The notes under the pieces: generated by a model
Told to the model about the DNA's origin: nothing
What the model saw: the letters and a program-made list of their open reading frames with translations, nothing else
Database searches by the model: none
In this document: positions 1-6,321 of the stretch, piece after piece
How the letters are laid out: each line of letters starts with the position of its first letter
How positions within the stretch are numbered: the first letter of the stretch is position 1
From: Deltaproteobacteria bacterium
GTDB taxonomy: Bacteria > Desulfobacterota > Desulfovibrionia > Desulfovibrionales > Desulfovibrionaceae
Assembly: GCA_031280335.1 (NCBI GenBank)
Contig: JAITGZ010000159.1
Span: 1 to 9,971, forward strand
Direction of reading: 5' to 3'
Length of the DNA stretch: 9,971 bases
Made by a program: the position numbers and the translations under genes

Positions 1-686
1 CCGCCGCCCGGTCCGGGCAGGAGCATGACGCCTCCGGCCAAAATGATGACCGGCGCGGCCAGTTTGACGGAGGCCGTCCCCACAAGGTCGATGTCAACGG
101 CGGCAACCGAGGCCTTGAGACCGGCCAGGGCGGTGAGGTTCATCCCGGCGGTGGCCGTTATATCCTTGCCCGCCTGGACAAAGGCGTCCAGAGTCGCCTG
201 GGCCGTGATGCTGCCCCCGGCCTGGGCGGTGATGTCCTTGCCCGCCTCGATCTTGACGCTGTCTCCGGCCTTGGCTGTTATGCTTTTATCCGCTTCCACT
301 TCCACATCGCCGCGCACCGAGGCCCCCAGCTTGTGCGCGGCCCGGTCGTACTCCAGCCAGGTACCGTCCTTGAATTTTCTGTGCCATTTGTCCCCGCTGG
401 ACACCGGCGGCGCGTCCGCGCCGTACATACAGCCCAGCACAAAGCCGCTTTCGCGGCCAATGGGCAAAAATAGGCAAAGTACCTGATCCCCGATGTCCGG
501 CAGGTCAAAGGCCGCGTCATCCCTGGCCCTGGGCAGCAGCACGGGCAGCCAGCCGCTCACGGTTTCTCCCCCGGTTGTATCCTCAAAAAGGGCGCGCACG
601 CGGCATTTGGCCGGGTCGCGGGCGCTCACAAAGCCCACCCGGACAATCTGGGCCAGGAGATCGCGCACAAGCTCAAGATTTTCCAT
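1..686 (-). CDS. V: Baseplate assembly protein V (central spike), C-terminus cut by the window edge
   Basis: Phage P2 gpV-like baseplate spike, the trimeric needle at the tip of a contractile tail that pierces the outer membrane. The frame is open from ATG 684-686 to the left edge (228 codons plus 2 bases), so the stop lies outside. Residues 1 to about 100 form the OB-fold part, with the family's signature run of short beta strands (GWLPVLLPRA, DIGDQVLCLFLP, FVLGCMYG). Residues 100-120 (KFKDGTWLEYDRAAHKL) lead into the spike. From about 125 the chain is a string of short imperfect repeats (SITAKAGDSVKIEAGKDITA, GKDITATAGMNLTA), typical of an intertwined beta-helix. A GGAGA about 10 bases upstream serves as ribosome binding site. 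The gene follows hub gene D after a hairpin-rich gap. The family call is firm; total length is unknown. Confidence 0.9.
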   Translation of the reverse strand, partial: MENLELVRDLLAQIVRVGFVSARDPAKCRVRALFEDTTGGETVSGWLPVLLPRARDDAAFDLPDIGDQVLCLFLPIGRESGFVLGCMYGADAPPVSSGDKWHRKFKDGTWLEYDRAAHKLGASVRGDVEVEADKSITAKAGDSVKIEAGKDITAQAGGSITAQATLDAFVQAGKDITATAGMNLTALAGLKASVAAVDIDLVGTASVKLAAPVIILAGGVMLLPGPGG

Positions 687-875
687 TTGTTCTTGTCTCC
701 ATCCGGGGGCCGCTCGCCCCCGCGCCCCCGCCAAAGGGGGTTACCCCCTTTGGAAACCCATTCAAGTTGGCGCTAAAAGCCCCTTGTCGAGGGGGTTTGG
801 GGGGAATTATTCCCCCCAAATGGGGTTCGGGGCGATAGCCCCGGAAAAACAACCCTCTTTTAAAATCTTCCATTT
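687..875. repeat. Palindrome-rich gap between genes D and V
   Basis: 189 bases with no convincing gene, built almost wholly of inverted repeats. Visible are a 10-bp perfect inverted repeat with a 3-base loop (731-753, arm CCAAAGGGGG); CCCC/GGGG arms around 780-794; a 12-bp perfect inverted repeat with a single central base (796-820, arm TTTGGGGGGAAT); and CGGGGC-gata-GCCCCG (828-843). None is followed by a good T-run on the minus strand, so a classical intrinsic terminator is not evident. Possible roles are an mRNA-stabilising or processing site within the late transcript, or a chromosomal interspersed repeat that landed in the prophage. The V ribosome binding site lies at its left end. Confidence 0.8.
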
Positions 876-1883
876 TCAATATTCCAGCGCCGCGACCAAT
901 GAAAGGCGGCTTTCAGCCGCGCCGTCCGCCCTCAAGGTCAAACTCGCCTCGGCGATGCTGTACAGCCCGTCATAAGCGCCCCAGCCTTGCAGCTTTACCG
1001 TGCCTCCGGCTCTGGCCAGGGGCTGGGCCTGGCCCTGAAACTCCGCTGTCCGGCCCTGGGAATTTTTGTTGCGCAGTTCGGCAAAGGCCACGCGCTGCGC
1101 CTGGGCCGCGTCCTCCACCTTTTTGTTCAGGTTGAGGGTTTTGGCCGTGTCCGGGGCATTGTCCAGGGTTGCCGTGTATTTCATGGTCTTGCCGGAGGCG
1201 GCGTCGGTGTACTTCAGCACCGCCGCCTTATAGACCTCGCACTTGCCGCGCCGGGCCGTGAGACTGCCGCCGTCGGCCCTGCGCAAAAGCAGGGGCGGGG
1301 CGGCATCCGCGTTCTTGCCCTGGTAGATGACCAGATTGTCCAACGCCACGCGCAGTCGGCAGCCCTGCTCCGAGGCCAGGCGCTGCAAAAAGGCCAGGTC
1401 GCTTTCCTGACGCTGTTCCACGCGCTTAAAGAGAATCTCCGGCGCTTCATAGACCGGGGTCAGGGAAGCGGCGGCGGCGATGTCGGCGGCCACGCGCTCA
1501 AAACTGACGTTCTCCCAGGGGCGGGTCTTGCGCTCCGCTGAAAGAGCCGCGCTGACAGCGGCGGGCAGCGCTTTGATGGTAACCACATCTCCGCCGCTCC
1601 CGCAGGCCAGCTCATCCTCATCCACCTCAAACGCCCCGCAATCCAGCTTAAAGCGGTCGCCCGGGGTGAACCAGTTTTCAAAATAGAGGATGGGCCTTAC
1701 CACATCCCCGTGGTTTACCGCCCATTCGCCCTGCCAAAGAGCGTCCCGGTCAGCCAGGGTCAGGCTTATCTCGTCCGCCTGGCGGTCGCTCTTTTCTGAA
1801 AAGGTGAAGGAGAGCATATCCCGGCTCACTTCCGCGCTGATATTCGCGCCCTGGTAGTTCACTTCAAGCCTGGCCCGGCGCAT
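876..1883 (-). CDS. D: Baseplate hub protein, phage late control D family (gpD)
   Basis: 335 residues, homologous in layout to P2 gpD (Pfam Phage_GPD), the hub that joins the tail tube end to the V spike; the fold is shared with T4 gp27 and the VgrG N-terminal half. Supporting stretches are the N-terminal beta-rich segment (LEVNYQGANISAEVSRDMLS), FENWFTPGDRFKLDCGAFEVDEDE near 68-92, and the central QRQESDLAFLQRLASEQGCR near 157-176. The last of these is the highly typical 'E-SD-aFL-rLa-e-G' signature of this family. It ends with a glycine-rich beta domain (GWGAYDGLYSIAEASLTLRA). The length is slightly below P2 gpD. AAGGAGA lies 10 bases before ATG 1881-1883, and the start follows the X stop by one base, so the two are translationally coupled. 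Confidence 0.93.
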   Translation of the reverse strand: MRRARLEVNYQGANISAEVSRDMLSFTFSEKSDRQADEISLTLADRDALWQGEWAVNHGDVVRPILYFENWFTPGDRFKLDCGAFEVDEDELACGSGGDVVTIKALPAAVSAALSAERKTRPWENVSFERVAADIAAAASLTPVYEAPEILFKRVEQRQESDLAFLQRLASEQGCRLRVALDNLVIYQGKNADAAPPLLLRRADGGSLTARRGKCEVYKAAVLKYTDAASGKTMKYTATLDNAPDTAKTLNLNKKVEDAAQAQRVAFAELRNKNSQGRTAEFQGQAQPLARAGGTVKLQGWGAYDGLYSIAEASLTLRADGAAESRLSLVAALEY

Positions 1884-1884
1884 T

Positions 1885-2151
1885 TCAGTCCGTCTCCTTT
1901 TTCCAGGGCGGAGGCGCGGATACGGAAATTTTGCCGGACACAGGGGGCACAGTTACCCGCGCCTCGCCATAAAAAAGCAGGACGCCCCTGGCCTGGGGGT
2001 TGGCCGCCAGCAAAGCTGACATAGCAGCCTCCGCATCGATGCTGTCGCTATCCGTAAGGCGGCCTTGCCGCCTGGCGGCTACCGCGCCCAGCTCCTCGCG
2101 GGCCAGCTGATCCCAGGCCTGAGCCTGTATGGTGGAGCGATCACCAGGCAT
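1885..2151 (-). CDS. X: Tail protein X (LysM-like) carrying a 17-residue in-frame palindromic-repeat insertion
   Basis: 88 residues, P2 gpX family (Phage_tail_X), a small LysM-like protein needed for tail or baseplate assembly. Family features are TIQAQAWDQLAREELG at the N-terminus, then AAMSALLAANPQARGVLLF, a beta turn with VTVPPV, and the C-terminal PPPWKK. The family normally runs from 'lA---yG' directly into the 'mdaLl-aNP' helix. Here 17 extra residues (AVAARRQGRLTDSDSID) lie between them, coded by a 51-nt palindromic repeat (2035-2085) that also occurs at 9762-9812. Without it the protein would be 71 residues, close to the family norm. The start is ATG 2149-2151, overlapping the tape-measure end by 11 bp, with a GGGTGG upstream. 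A longer in-frame start at 2256 is rejected because it runs 116 bp into the tape measure. Whether X still works is unknown; the frame is intact. Confidence 0.85.
   Translation of the reverse strand: MPGDRSTIQAQAWDQLAREELGAVAARRQGRLTDSDSIDAEAAMSALLAANPQARGVLLFYGEARVTVPPVSGKISVSAPPPWKKETD
2035..2085. repeat. 51-nt palindromic module, copy in gene X
   Basis: Ungapped alignment to 9762-9812 gives 46/51 identical bases, from ATCGATGCTGTCGC to the final CCGC. The hairpin core (2049-2081) has arms AGGCGGC and GCCGCCT around a CTT loop, extended by CCGT/GCGG and TA/TA pairs through small internal mismatches. It fills exactly 17 codons of gene X in frame. CCGC occurs just before it (2031-2034) and at its end (2082-2085), a possible short target duplication, though such a 4-mer is common in this GC-rich DNA. 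Confidence 0.88.
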
Positions 2152-4642
2152 AGTCCACCCTGGCCTTCTGGCGTTCCACCTCGCCCAGGAGCCGCCGCAT
2201 AAGGCCGCGCATGAAATCCTCGATCTCCGGCTTGTGTTCGCGCAGATGGGCTTCAAAAACCTTGCCGTCCGCGCCCATATCCACGCTGATGGGCATCTCC
2301 ACGGTTATGGAAGCGCCGCCGCCCAGCCCGGCGCAGGCATAACCCGGCACAGAGCCTATGTCCGGGACATCCGCTACCGCGCCCATAGTGTCCGCGCGGT
2401 AATCGATAATGCCCGCGCCCATGCCTTCACCGGCCGAAAGGGCCAGTGGCTCAGGCGCGTCATCCCCGCCTATGCCCAGCAGACTCCCCACATAGCGTAT
2501 GCCGCGCCCCAGCGGCCCCAGGGCGTCCAGCACCGTATTCACAAAGCCGATAAACTTGGCCCTGATGCCGTCAAAGCAAGTGAGCAGTATAGTCCCCAGG
2601 GTGATGATGCCCATGATGGCCAAACCTATGGGGTTGGCGGCAAAAGCCAGGCCCATGACCCTTATCCCCGCCGCCGCCGACAGCGAGGCCCCGCGCATGA
2701 GCCCCATGCCCGCCGCGTAGGCGCGGCTCGCCCCGGCCATGACCCATGTTTTAGCCGCCATGACGCCCGTAACGGCGCTGTGCCGCAGCCCGGCCAAAGC
2801 CCCGGCATTGGCCGCAACCGTGCCGGCGCTCTGGGCAGCTGTGGCCGCGACCCGCGCCCCGGTGAAGCGCAGCAGGGCGCCCTGGGCCAGCAGCAGGCCG
2901 CTTTTGATGAAAGAAAAAGCATAAGCCGCCACCTTGCTCACCACAGCCAGGGTAAGTATGCCTGTGGCCAGGCCGACCACTATCTTTGACGGTATGGGGA
3001 ATTTTTCCATAGCCAGGGAAAGGCCATTGGCCAGACCCTGTATGCCTCCGGCGGCCACCCTGATTGCGGGCGCGAGCAGATTGCCGAAGGCGATGGCCGT
3101 ATCCTGCAGGGCGCTTGTCATGACGATAAGCGATCCCTTGGTATTGTCGGTCATCTGGCGTGAAATACGCGCTGTGGCCCCGGCGGCGGCCTTTTGCTTG
3201 GCGATGTAGGCTTCTAAGGCGGTAATCACCTTGCCGTTGGCGTCCACAATGGTTTCGCCTTCTTTATCCACTGTGGAGCCGGCCCAGCTCATCAATTCCA
3301 CCATAGATGAAGCAGCGCGTTCCCCAAAAACCTTTTTGACCAGTTCCATTTTTTCAGCGCTGCCCATGTCCGCTGTGGCTGCGGTCAAATCCTTTAGAAT
3401 TTCCACAAAGGGGCGCAGGTCGCCTTGAGCGTCTCTGGTGGCCACGCCCAGGCCGGAAAGAGCTTCTTCACCCCCCATCACCCCATCCAAATCCAAGTCT
3501 TCCACGTCTTCGCCTGTGGCCCGGAGCTTTTCCAGAGCCGCCGCCGCCTGCCCGACAGGCGCGGCCAGGCGCAGCATGGCGGAACGCAGGGCCGTGCCGG
3601 CCATGCTGCCCTGAATGCCCGCGCTGCCCAGCACTCCGGTCATAGAGGCGGTTTCCTCCAGGGAAACCCCCAGGGCAGATGCCACCGGGGCCACGTATTT
3701 CATGGTTTCACCCAGGGTTTCCAGGGTGGTGTTGGAGGAGGTAAAGGTGGAGACCAGCACATCGGAGACTCGCCCCATCTCGGCGGCGGGGATTTTGAAG
3801 CCGGAAAGGATGTTGCTGGAAATATCCGCCGCCCGGCCCAGGTCAATGGCCCCGGCTGCGGCCATGCCCAAAACGCCGGGCATGGCCGCGATGGTCTCTT
3901 TGACGTTGAACCCGGCCATAGCCAGAAACTGCATGCCTTCGGCCGCCTGGGAGGCGGAAAAAACCGTATCCCGGCCAAGCTTCCGGGCAGTGGCGGTCAG
4001 CAGCTCCAAATCCTCGCCGGTGGCCCCGGAAAGAGCCGCTACCCTGGACATGGCATACTCAAAGTCTATGGCAATCTTGGCCGGGGCGGCTACCATAGAA
4101 CCCAGGGCCAGCGCGTCCATAAGCCCGGCCCGGGCTTCGCCGCGCTTGCCCCGCAGCTCATCCAGCTTGCGCCGGTTGTCGGACAGGGCCTGCTGTTTTT
4201 TGCGGGCCTTGTCCATTTGCGCCGAAAGCCCTTGGTACTCGCCGCGCAGACCCTTGACGGAATGTCCGGCCATGACGGTGGCCCCGACACTCTCCCTATA
4301 GGCGGCCGAGACCCCCCGCACGCGCCCGGTCAGAGTCTGCACTGCTTTTTCCGCCCGCGCCACCTGCCTGGCCAAACCGGCATGGCCTCCGCCCGCCGCC
4401 TCCGCCTGGGTCTTGAGGGCGGCCAGACGCCCCCGCGCCGTCTTCAGTTCCGCCGCCAAACCGCTCAGCTTGACCCGGTTTTTTTCCAGCCCCTCGCCCA
4501 ACTTGTAGGCCGGGGTATTGGCCAGGCCCTGGACGCTCTTTTGCAAAGAGCCGATCTGGGCCTTGGCCCCGGAAAACATGCCCTTGAAGCCGCTCCCCAG
4601 GGAGCCGTCCATGACCAGATTAAAGGCGAGGGTTTTCGACAT
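2141..4642 (-). CDS. T: Tail tape measure protein (TP901 core, P2 gpT-like)
   Basis: 833 residues, the rod that sets tail length and fills the tube lumen. Residues about 25-165 are charged, alanine-rich coiled coil (KLSGLAAELKTARGRLAALK, AQMDKARKKQQALSDNRRKL). Residues about 180-390 carry the TP901 tape-measure core: AIDFEYAMSRVAALSGA, LARKLGRDT-type and FSASQAAEGMQFLAMAGF segments, ISSNILSGF, and VSLEETASMTGVLGSAGIQG. Hydrophobic stretches near 550-590 and 665-692 are typical of tape measures and may enter the inner membrane during injection. The C-terminus is amphipathic (FMRGLMRRLLGEVERQKARV). ATG 4640-4642 has only a weak AGAGC upstream. The gene is separated from E' by the counter-oriented membrane gene at 4685-5212. 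By simple gene order it would correspond to P2 T. Confidence 0.95.
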   Translation of the reverse strand: MSKTLAFNLVMDGSLGSGFKGMFSGAKAQIGSLQKSVQGLANTPAYKLGEGLEKNRVKLSGLAAELKTARGRLAALKTQAEAAGGGHAGLARQVARAEKAVQTLTGRVRGVSAAYRESVGATVMAGHSVKGLRGEYQGLSAQMDKARKKQQALSDNRRKLDELRGKRGEARAGLMDALALGSMVAAPAKIAIDFEYAMSRVAALSGATGEDLELLTATARKLGRDTVFSASQAAEGMQFLAMAGFNVKETIAAMPGVLGMAAAGAIDLGRAADISSNILSGFKIPAAEMGRVSDVLVSTFTSSNTTLETLGETMKYVAPVASALGVSLEETASMTGVLGSAGIQGSMAGTALRSAMLRLAAPVGQAAAALEKLRATGEDVEDLDLDGVMGGEEALSGLGVATRDAQGDLRPFVEILKDLTAATADMGSAEKMELVKKVFGERAASSMVELMSWAGSTVDKEGETIVDANGKVITALEAYIAKQKAAAGATARISRQMTDNTKGSLIVMTSALQDTAIAFGNLLAPAIRVAAGGIQGLANGLSLAMEKFPIPSKIVVGLATGILTLAVVSKVAAYAFSFIKSGLLLAQGALLRFTGARVAATAAQSAGTVAANAGALAGLRHSAVTGVMAAKTWVMAGASRAYAAGMGLMRGASLSAAAGIRVMGLAFAANPIGLAIMGIITLGTILLTCFDGIRAKFIGFVNTVLDALGPLGRGIRYVGSLLGIGGDDAPEPLALSAGEGMGAGIIDYRADTMGAVADVPDIGSVPGYACAGLGGGASITVEMPISVDMGADGKVFEAHLREHKPEIEDFMRGLMRRLLGEVERQKARVDYAW

Positions 4643-4684
4643 TTGTTCTTGCTCTGTTTCGCGTTATGCCGTAAGAGTAATCCA

Positions 4685-5212
4685 ATGAAACCCGACTTTA
4701 CTCATGCCAATTTCGCGCATGCCTTCACCGATTACGGCAGTGCCGCCCTGCTTATTTTCTTCATTCTCTGCCTTATTTCCGATGGCGGCCTGCTCTTCAT
4801 CGCCCGCAGCCCCAGACGCAATCCGCGCAGCATGAAAATTTTCTTCTCTCTCTGGGGCGCGGTCTGGCTGTGCCTGTTCATGATCACCCCGGCGCCCGGA
4901 GCGGCGCATTGGTTTTGGTACGCGGCAGGCGCTGTGCTTGTGCCCGCCGCCTTGCTCTTTTCCTTCCATCTGCGCAAACCTGTCGGCCCCATGCCTTCCC
5001 CGCCGCCGCATCATCGCTGCGCCTTTTACTGCTCTCAGGAAAGAGAGCATGAAAATTGCGCAACGGAATGTAACCTGCACCCGCAATGGCAGAGCGAGTA
5101 CAAAGCCCTGATGAGAAAGGCCAAAAACGCGCGGCGGGGAGACAGCGGCGCGGGTTCCGGTTTTTTGGCCGGATTGCTGCTGGGCGGCTGGTTCTTTGGA
5201 GACGATTCATGA
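4685..5212 (+). CDS. Three-helix membrane protein with paired CX3C motifs, opposite strand (putative moron)
   Basis: 175 residues; I do not recognise the family. Three strongly hydrophobic helices lie at about 18-40, 50-69 and 76-96, with the basic loop RSPRRNPRSMK (41-51) between the first two. A soluble part follows with Cys112, 116, 125 and 129 in a C-X3-C-X8-C-X3-C pattern and nearby histidines (109, 110, 122, 132), suggestive of metal binding or disulfides. A basic region (ALMRKAKNARR) comes next, then a glycine-rich hydrophobic tail (GSGFLAGLLLGGWFFGDDS). The start ATG 4685 has a weak AAGAG upstream. The frame stays open far upstream, but that part is the shadow of the tape measure. It lies 42 bp from the divergent tape measure and overlaps the end of E' by 6 bp tail to tail. 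Being the only plus-strand gene, it probably has its own promoter, which I cannot place. Accessory host-modifying genes such as superinfection exclusion occupy such spots, but the function here is unknown. Confidence 0.75.
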   Translation: MKPDFTHANFAHAFTDYGSAALLIFFILCLISDGGLLFIARSPRRNPRSMKIFFSLWGAVWLCLFMITPAPGAAHWFWYAAGAVLVPAALLFSFHLRKPVGPMPSPPPHHRCAFYCSQEREHENCATECNLHPQWQSEYKALMRKAKNARRGDSGAGSGFLAGLLLGGWFFGDDS

Positions 5213-5646
5213 CGCCCTCTTCGGCAAAAGCTCCAGATAACCCATAAATTCCCCGCGCCGCATGGCGCGGAGTTCCGTCCTGCTCCAGTGGCTGTGTTCC
5301 GCCAAAGCCAGCATGGCGGAGCGCAGATTTTTCAAGCGGCCGGAGGCGGGGCTTCCTCCGCCTCCGGTTCCGCGTTTTTTGCGCCGCCATCCCCCGCCAG
5401 AGCCGCGTAAGCCTCGCGCAGCCGCTTGTAATCCGCGCTGCGCATGGAGCGCGTCTCTTCGTACCTCAGCCCGCACAAGCGGGAGAGCAGGCACATCTCC
5501 ACAGTCAGGGCGTTTTCACCCCGGCCCATATCCTGGGCCATGCTCAGGGCGTCTTCTTCATCGCCCATGCACGGATCGCGCATGTCCAGGGTGGCGCGGG
5601 CAGCGCCGCCGATCTTCAACGGACTTGAGAAATGTATGCTTTTCAT
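5207..5646 (-). CDS. E': Tail assembly chaperone E-E' (-1 frameshift fusion)
   Basis: Predicted frameshift product of gene E. Ribosomes read 91 codons of E to the A AAA AAC heptamer (5374-5380), slip back one base, and continue 55 codons in the -1 frame to TGA at 5207-5209, giving about 146 residues. This is close in size to P2 gpE+E'. The extension starts RGTGGGGSPASGRLKNLRSA. It ends WSRTELRAMRRGEFMGYLEL, a short helix pair with the look of P2 E'-type ends, where a hydrophobic 'L-eM---ef--w-ell' pattern recurs. In this family E binds the tape measure and E' recruits tube subunits, in a fixed low ratio set by the frameshift. The start of the -1 frame has no separate need for an ATG. The stop overlaps the end of the plus-strand membrane gene by 6 bp. 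Confidence 0.8.
5332..5646 (-). CDS. E: Tail assembly chaperone E (short, unshifted product)
   Basis: 104 residues, P2 gpE / Mu gp41-like tail assembly chaperone (TAC) by content and by place between tube and tape measure. It starts MKSIHFSSPLKIGG, with MRDPCMGDEEDALS near 22-35, matching the family's 'l-eP-lgD------' segment, followed by ENALTVEMCLLSRLCGL and the basic SADYKRLREAYAAL helix. The C-terminus (NAEPEAEEAPPPAA) is low complexity because it is coded by the frameshift-stimulating hairpin. TGA 5332-5334 falls just outside the hairpin base. The start ATG 5644-5646 is 3 bases after the tube stop, with a poor ribosome binding site, so coupling to the tube gene is likely. Confidence 0.87.
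   Translation of the reverse strand: MKSIHFSSPLKIGGAARATLDMRDPCMGDEEDALSMAQDMGRGENALTVEMCLLSRLCGLRYEETRSMRSADYKRLREAYAALAGDGGAKNAEPEAEEAPPPAA
5336..5380 (-). promoter_or_regulatory. Programmed -1 ribosomal frameshift signal in E
   Basis: On the minus strand, 5374-5380 reads AAAAAAC, and in the E frame it is parsed A-AAA-AAC, the classical X-XXY-YYZ slippery site. Directly after it, GCGG (5370-5373) pairs with CCGC (5336-5339) across an AA bulge, and a perfect 10-bp stem CCGGAGGCGG (5358-5367) pairs with 5340-5349 around an 8-base loop. The main stem begins 6 bases past the slippery site, a standard spacing. Slippage leads into the E' frame. Confidence 0.88.
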
Positions 5647-5649
5647 GTT

Positions 5650-6165
5650 TTACATGCCCAGGTCGGCGCGCACTTTGGCCAGCATATCCACGCCGTTCAC
5701 GGCATGGATGAAGTTGCGCTTGTCAATGAGCAGGCGCGGGACGCCATCCACCTCGACCAGCAGGCGGGAAAGCTCCAGCACCGTGGTATTGCCGTGTTTT
5801 TTGCCCGTTTCCATGGTACCCAGGGACGCGCTTTTCGGCTCGCCCTGCAATACCAGACGCAGAGCCTGGGGCAGACGCAGCCCTGTGGCCGGATCGGTGG
5901 CCTGTTGCGAGGCGCGCAGTTCCAGCAGATTGCCTTCCAGGGGGTTGAGCAGGGAGTAAAACTCCGCCGACTGGCTGACCCAGTTCAAGGTACAGCTCAT
6001 GGACGAAGTCATGCCCAGGGTGGGCGCTTCGATCTCCCCGGCGATGCCGGAGCCGGAAAGGGTCTCCGTCATGTAGGACAGTTCCGGCATATCAACCGTG
6101 GCAACGCCCAGAAAGGACTGCCCGTTTTTATACACGCGGAAGGATATGGTTTGTTCGATAAGCAT
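5650..6165 (-). CDS. FII: Major tail tube protein (P2 FII-like)
   Basis: 171 residues, phage tail tube family (Phage_tube), whose hexameric rings stack to form the inner tube of a contractile tail. Length matches P2 FII (about 170). Diagnostic stretches are the N-terminal FRVYKNGQSFLGVATVDMPE, the SGSGIAGEIEAPTLGMTSSM region near 36-55 (the family's 'G-aG-i--p-lG---sm' motif), and C-terminal ELSRLLVEVDGVPRLLIDKR followed by NFIHAVNGVDMLAKVRADLG. ATG 6163-6165 has an excellent AAGGAG (6175-6180) at 9 bases. It follows the sheath gene after a hairpin-rich gap and is followed by E three bases after its stop. Confidence 0.94.
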   Translation of the reverse strand: MLIEQTISFRVYKNGQSFLGVATVDMPELSYMTETLSGSGIAGEIEAPTLGMTSSMSCTLNWVSQSAEFYSLLNPLEGNLLELRASQQATDPATGLRLPQALRLVLQGEPKSASLGTMETGKKHGNTTVLELSRLLVEVDGVPRLLIDKRNFIHAVNGVDMLAKVRADLGM

Positions 6166-6184
6166 GTTTTTTTGCTCCTTTTAG

Positions 6185-6295
6185 ATAACGCCCGGTCGCT
6201 TCCGCGACACGGGCTTTCGCGCTTGTTTGCTTCGCCAGGCTAAGCCCGGCTCGCAAGCCTACACGCTCCGGCCAGGATAGGCCGGCCCCGCATTC
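6185..6295. repeat. Palindromic element B (lacks the 51-nt module)
   Basis: 111 bases collinear with element A at 9723-9884, once A's extra 51 bases are removed. The left block 6185-6223 matches 9723-9761 at 34/39. The right block 6224-6295 is the same length (72) as 9813-9884, with its last 34 bases matching at 29/34 and a more diverged middle. The left hairpin (6190-6214) is GCCCG / GTCGC-type arms with a single-base bulge and a 4-base loop. The right hairpin has arms CCGGCC/GGCCGG (6268-6285). It sits between sheath and tube cistrons. Confidence 0.85.
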
Positions 6296-6301
6296 CGTCA
6301 C

Positions 6302-6321
6302 AAAAGCCCGCACGGCGGGCT
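6302..6321 (-). terminator. Terminator-like hairpin after the sheath gene
   Basis: On the minus strand a 7-bp stem AGCCCGC/GCGGGCT with a CGT loop (6305-6321) ends in TTTTG. The T-run is short, so it may be only a partial terminator or attenuator lowering expression of the tube and downstream genes, or simply part of the repeat cluster. Not tested. Confidence 0.4.

Noticed and set aside
130..300. Tandem-like similarity within V coding sequence
   Set aside because: The repetition follows from the beta-helix protein repeat and is not a separate DNA repeat.
687..875. Intrinsic terminator after gene D
   Set aside because: Several strong stems but no T-run follows any of them on the minus strand; V needs readthrough or its own promoter, and neither can be decided here.
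2152..2256. Longer N-terminus for protein X from ATG 2256
   Set aside because: Would overlap the tape measure by 116 bp and adds Arg/Cys-rich residues not seen in gpX proteins; ATG 2151 matches the family start.
2129..2989. 286-codon plus-strand open frame
   Set aside because: Antisense to the tape measure; composition typical of a GC-rich shadow frame, no recognisable domain.
3425..4684. Very long open plus-strand frame upstream of the membrane gene (continuous to 5212)
   Set aside because: It is antisense to the well-supported tape measure, is rich in Gly, His, Arg and Gln as shadow frames are, and only the part from ATG 4685 looks like protein.
4664..5086. 140-codon minus-strand frame opposite the membrane gene
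   Set aside because: Highly charged, low-complexity shadow; the plus strand has clear membrane helices and a motif. It would fit the operon direction, so it was weighed, but nothing supports it.
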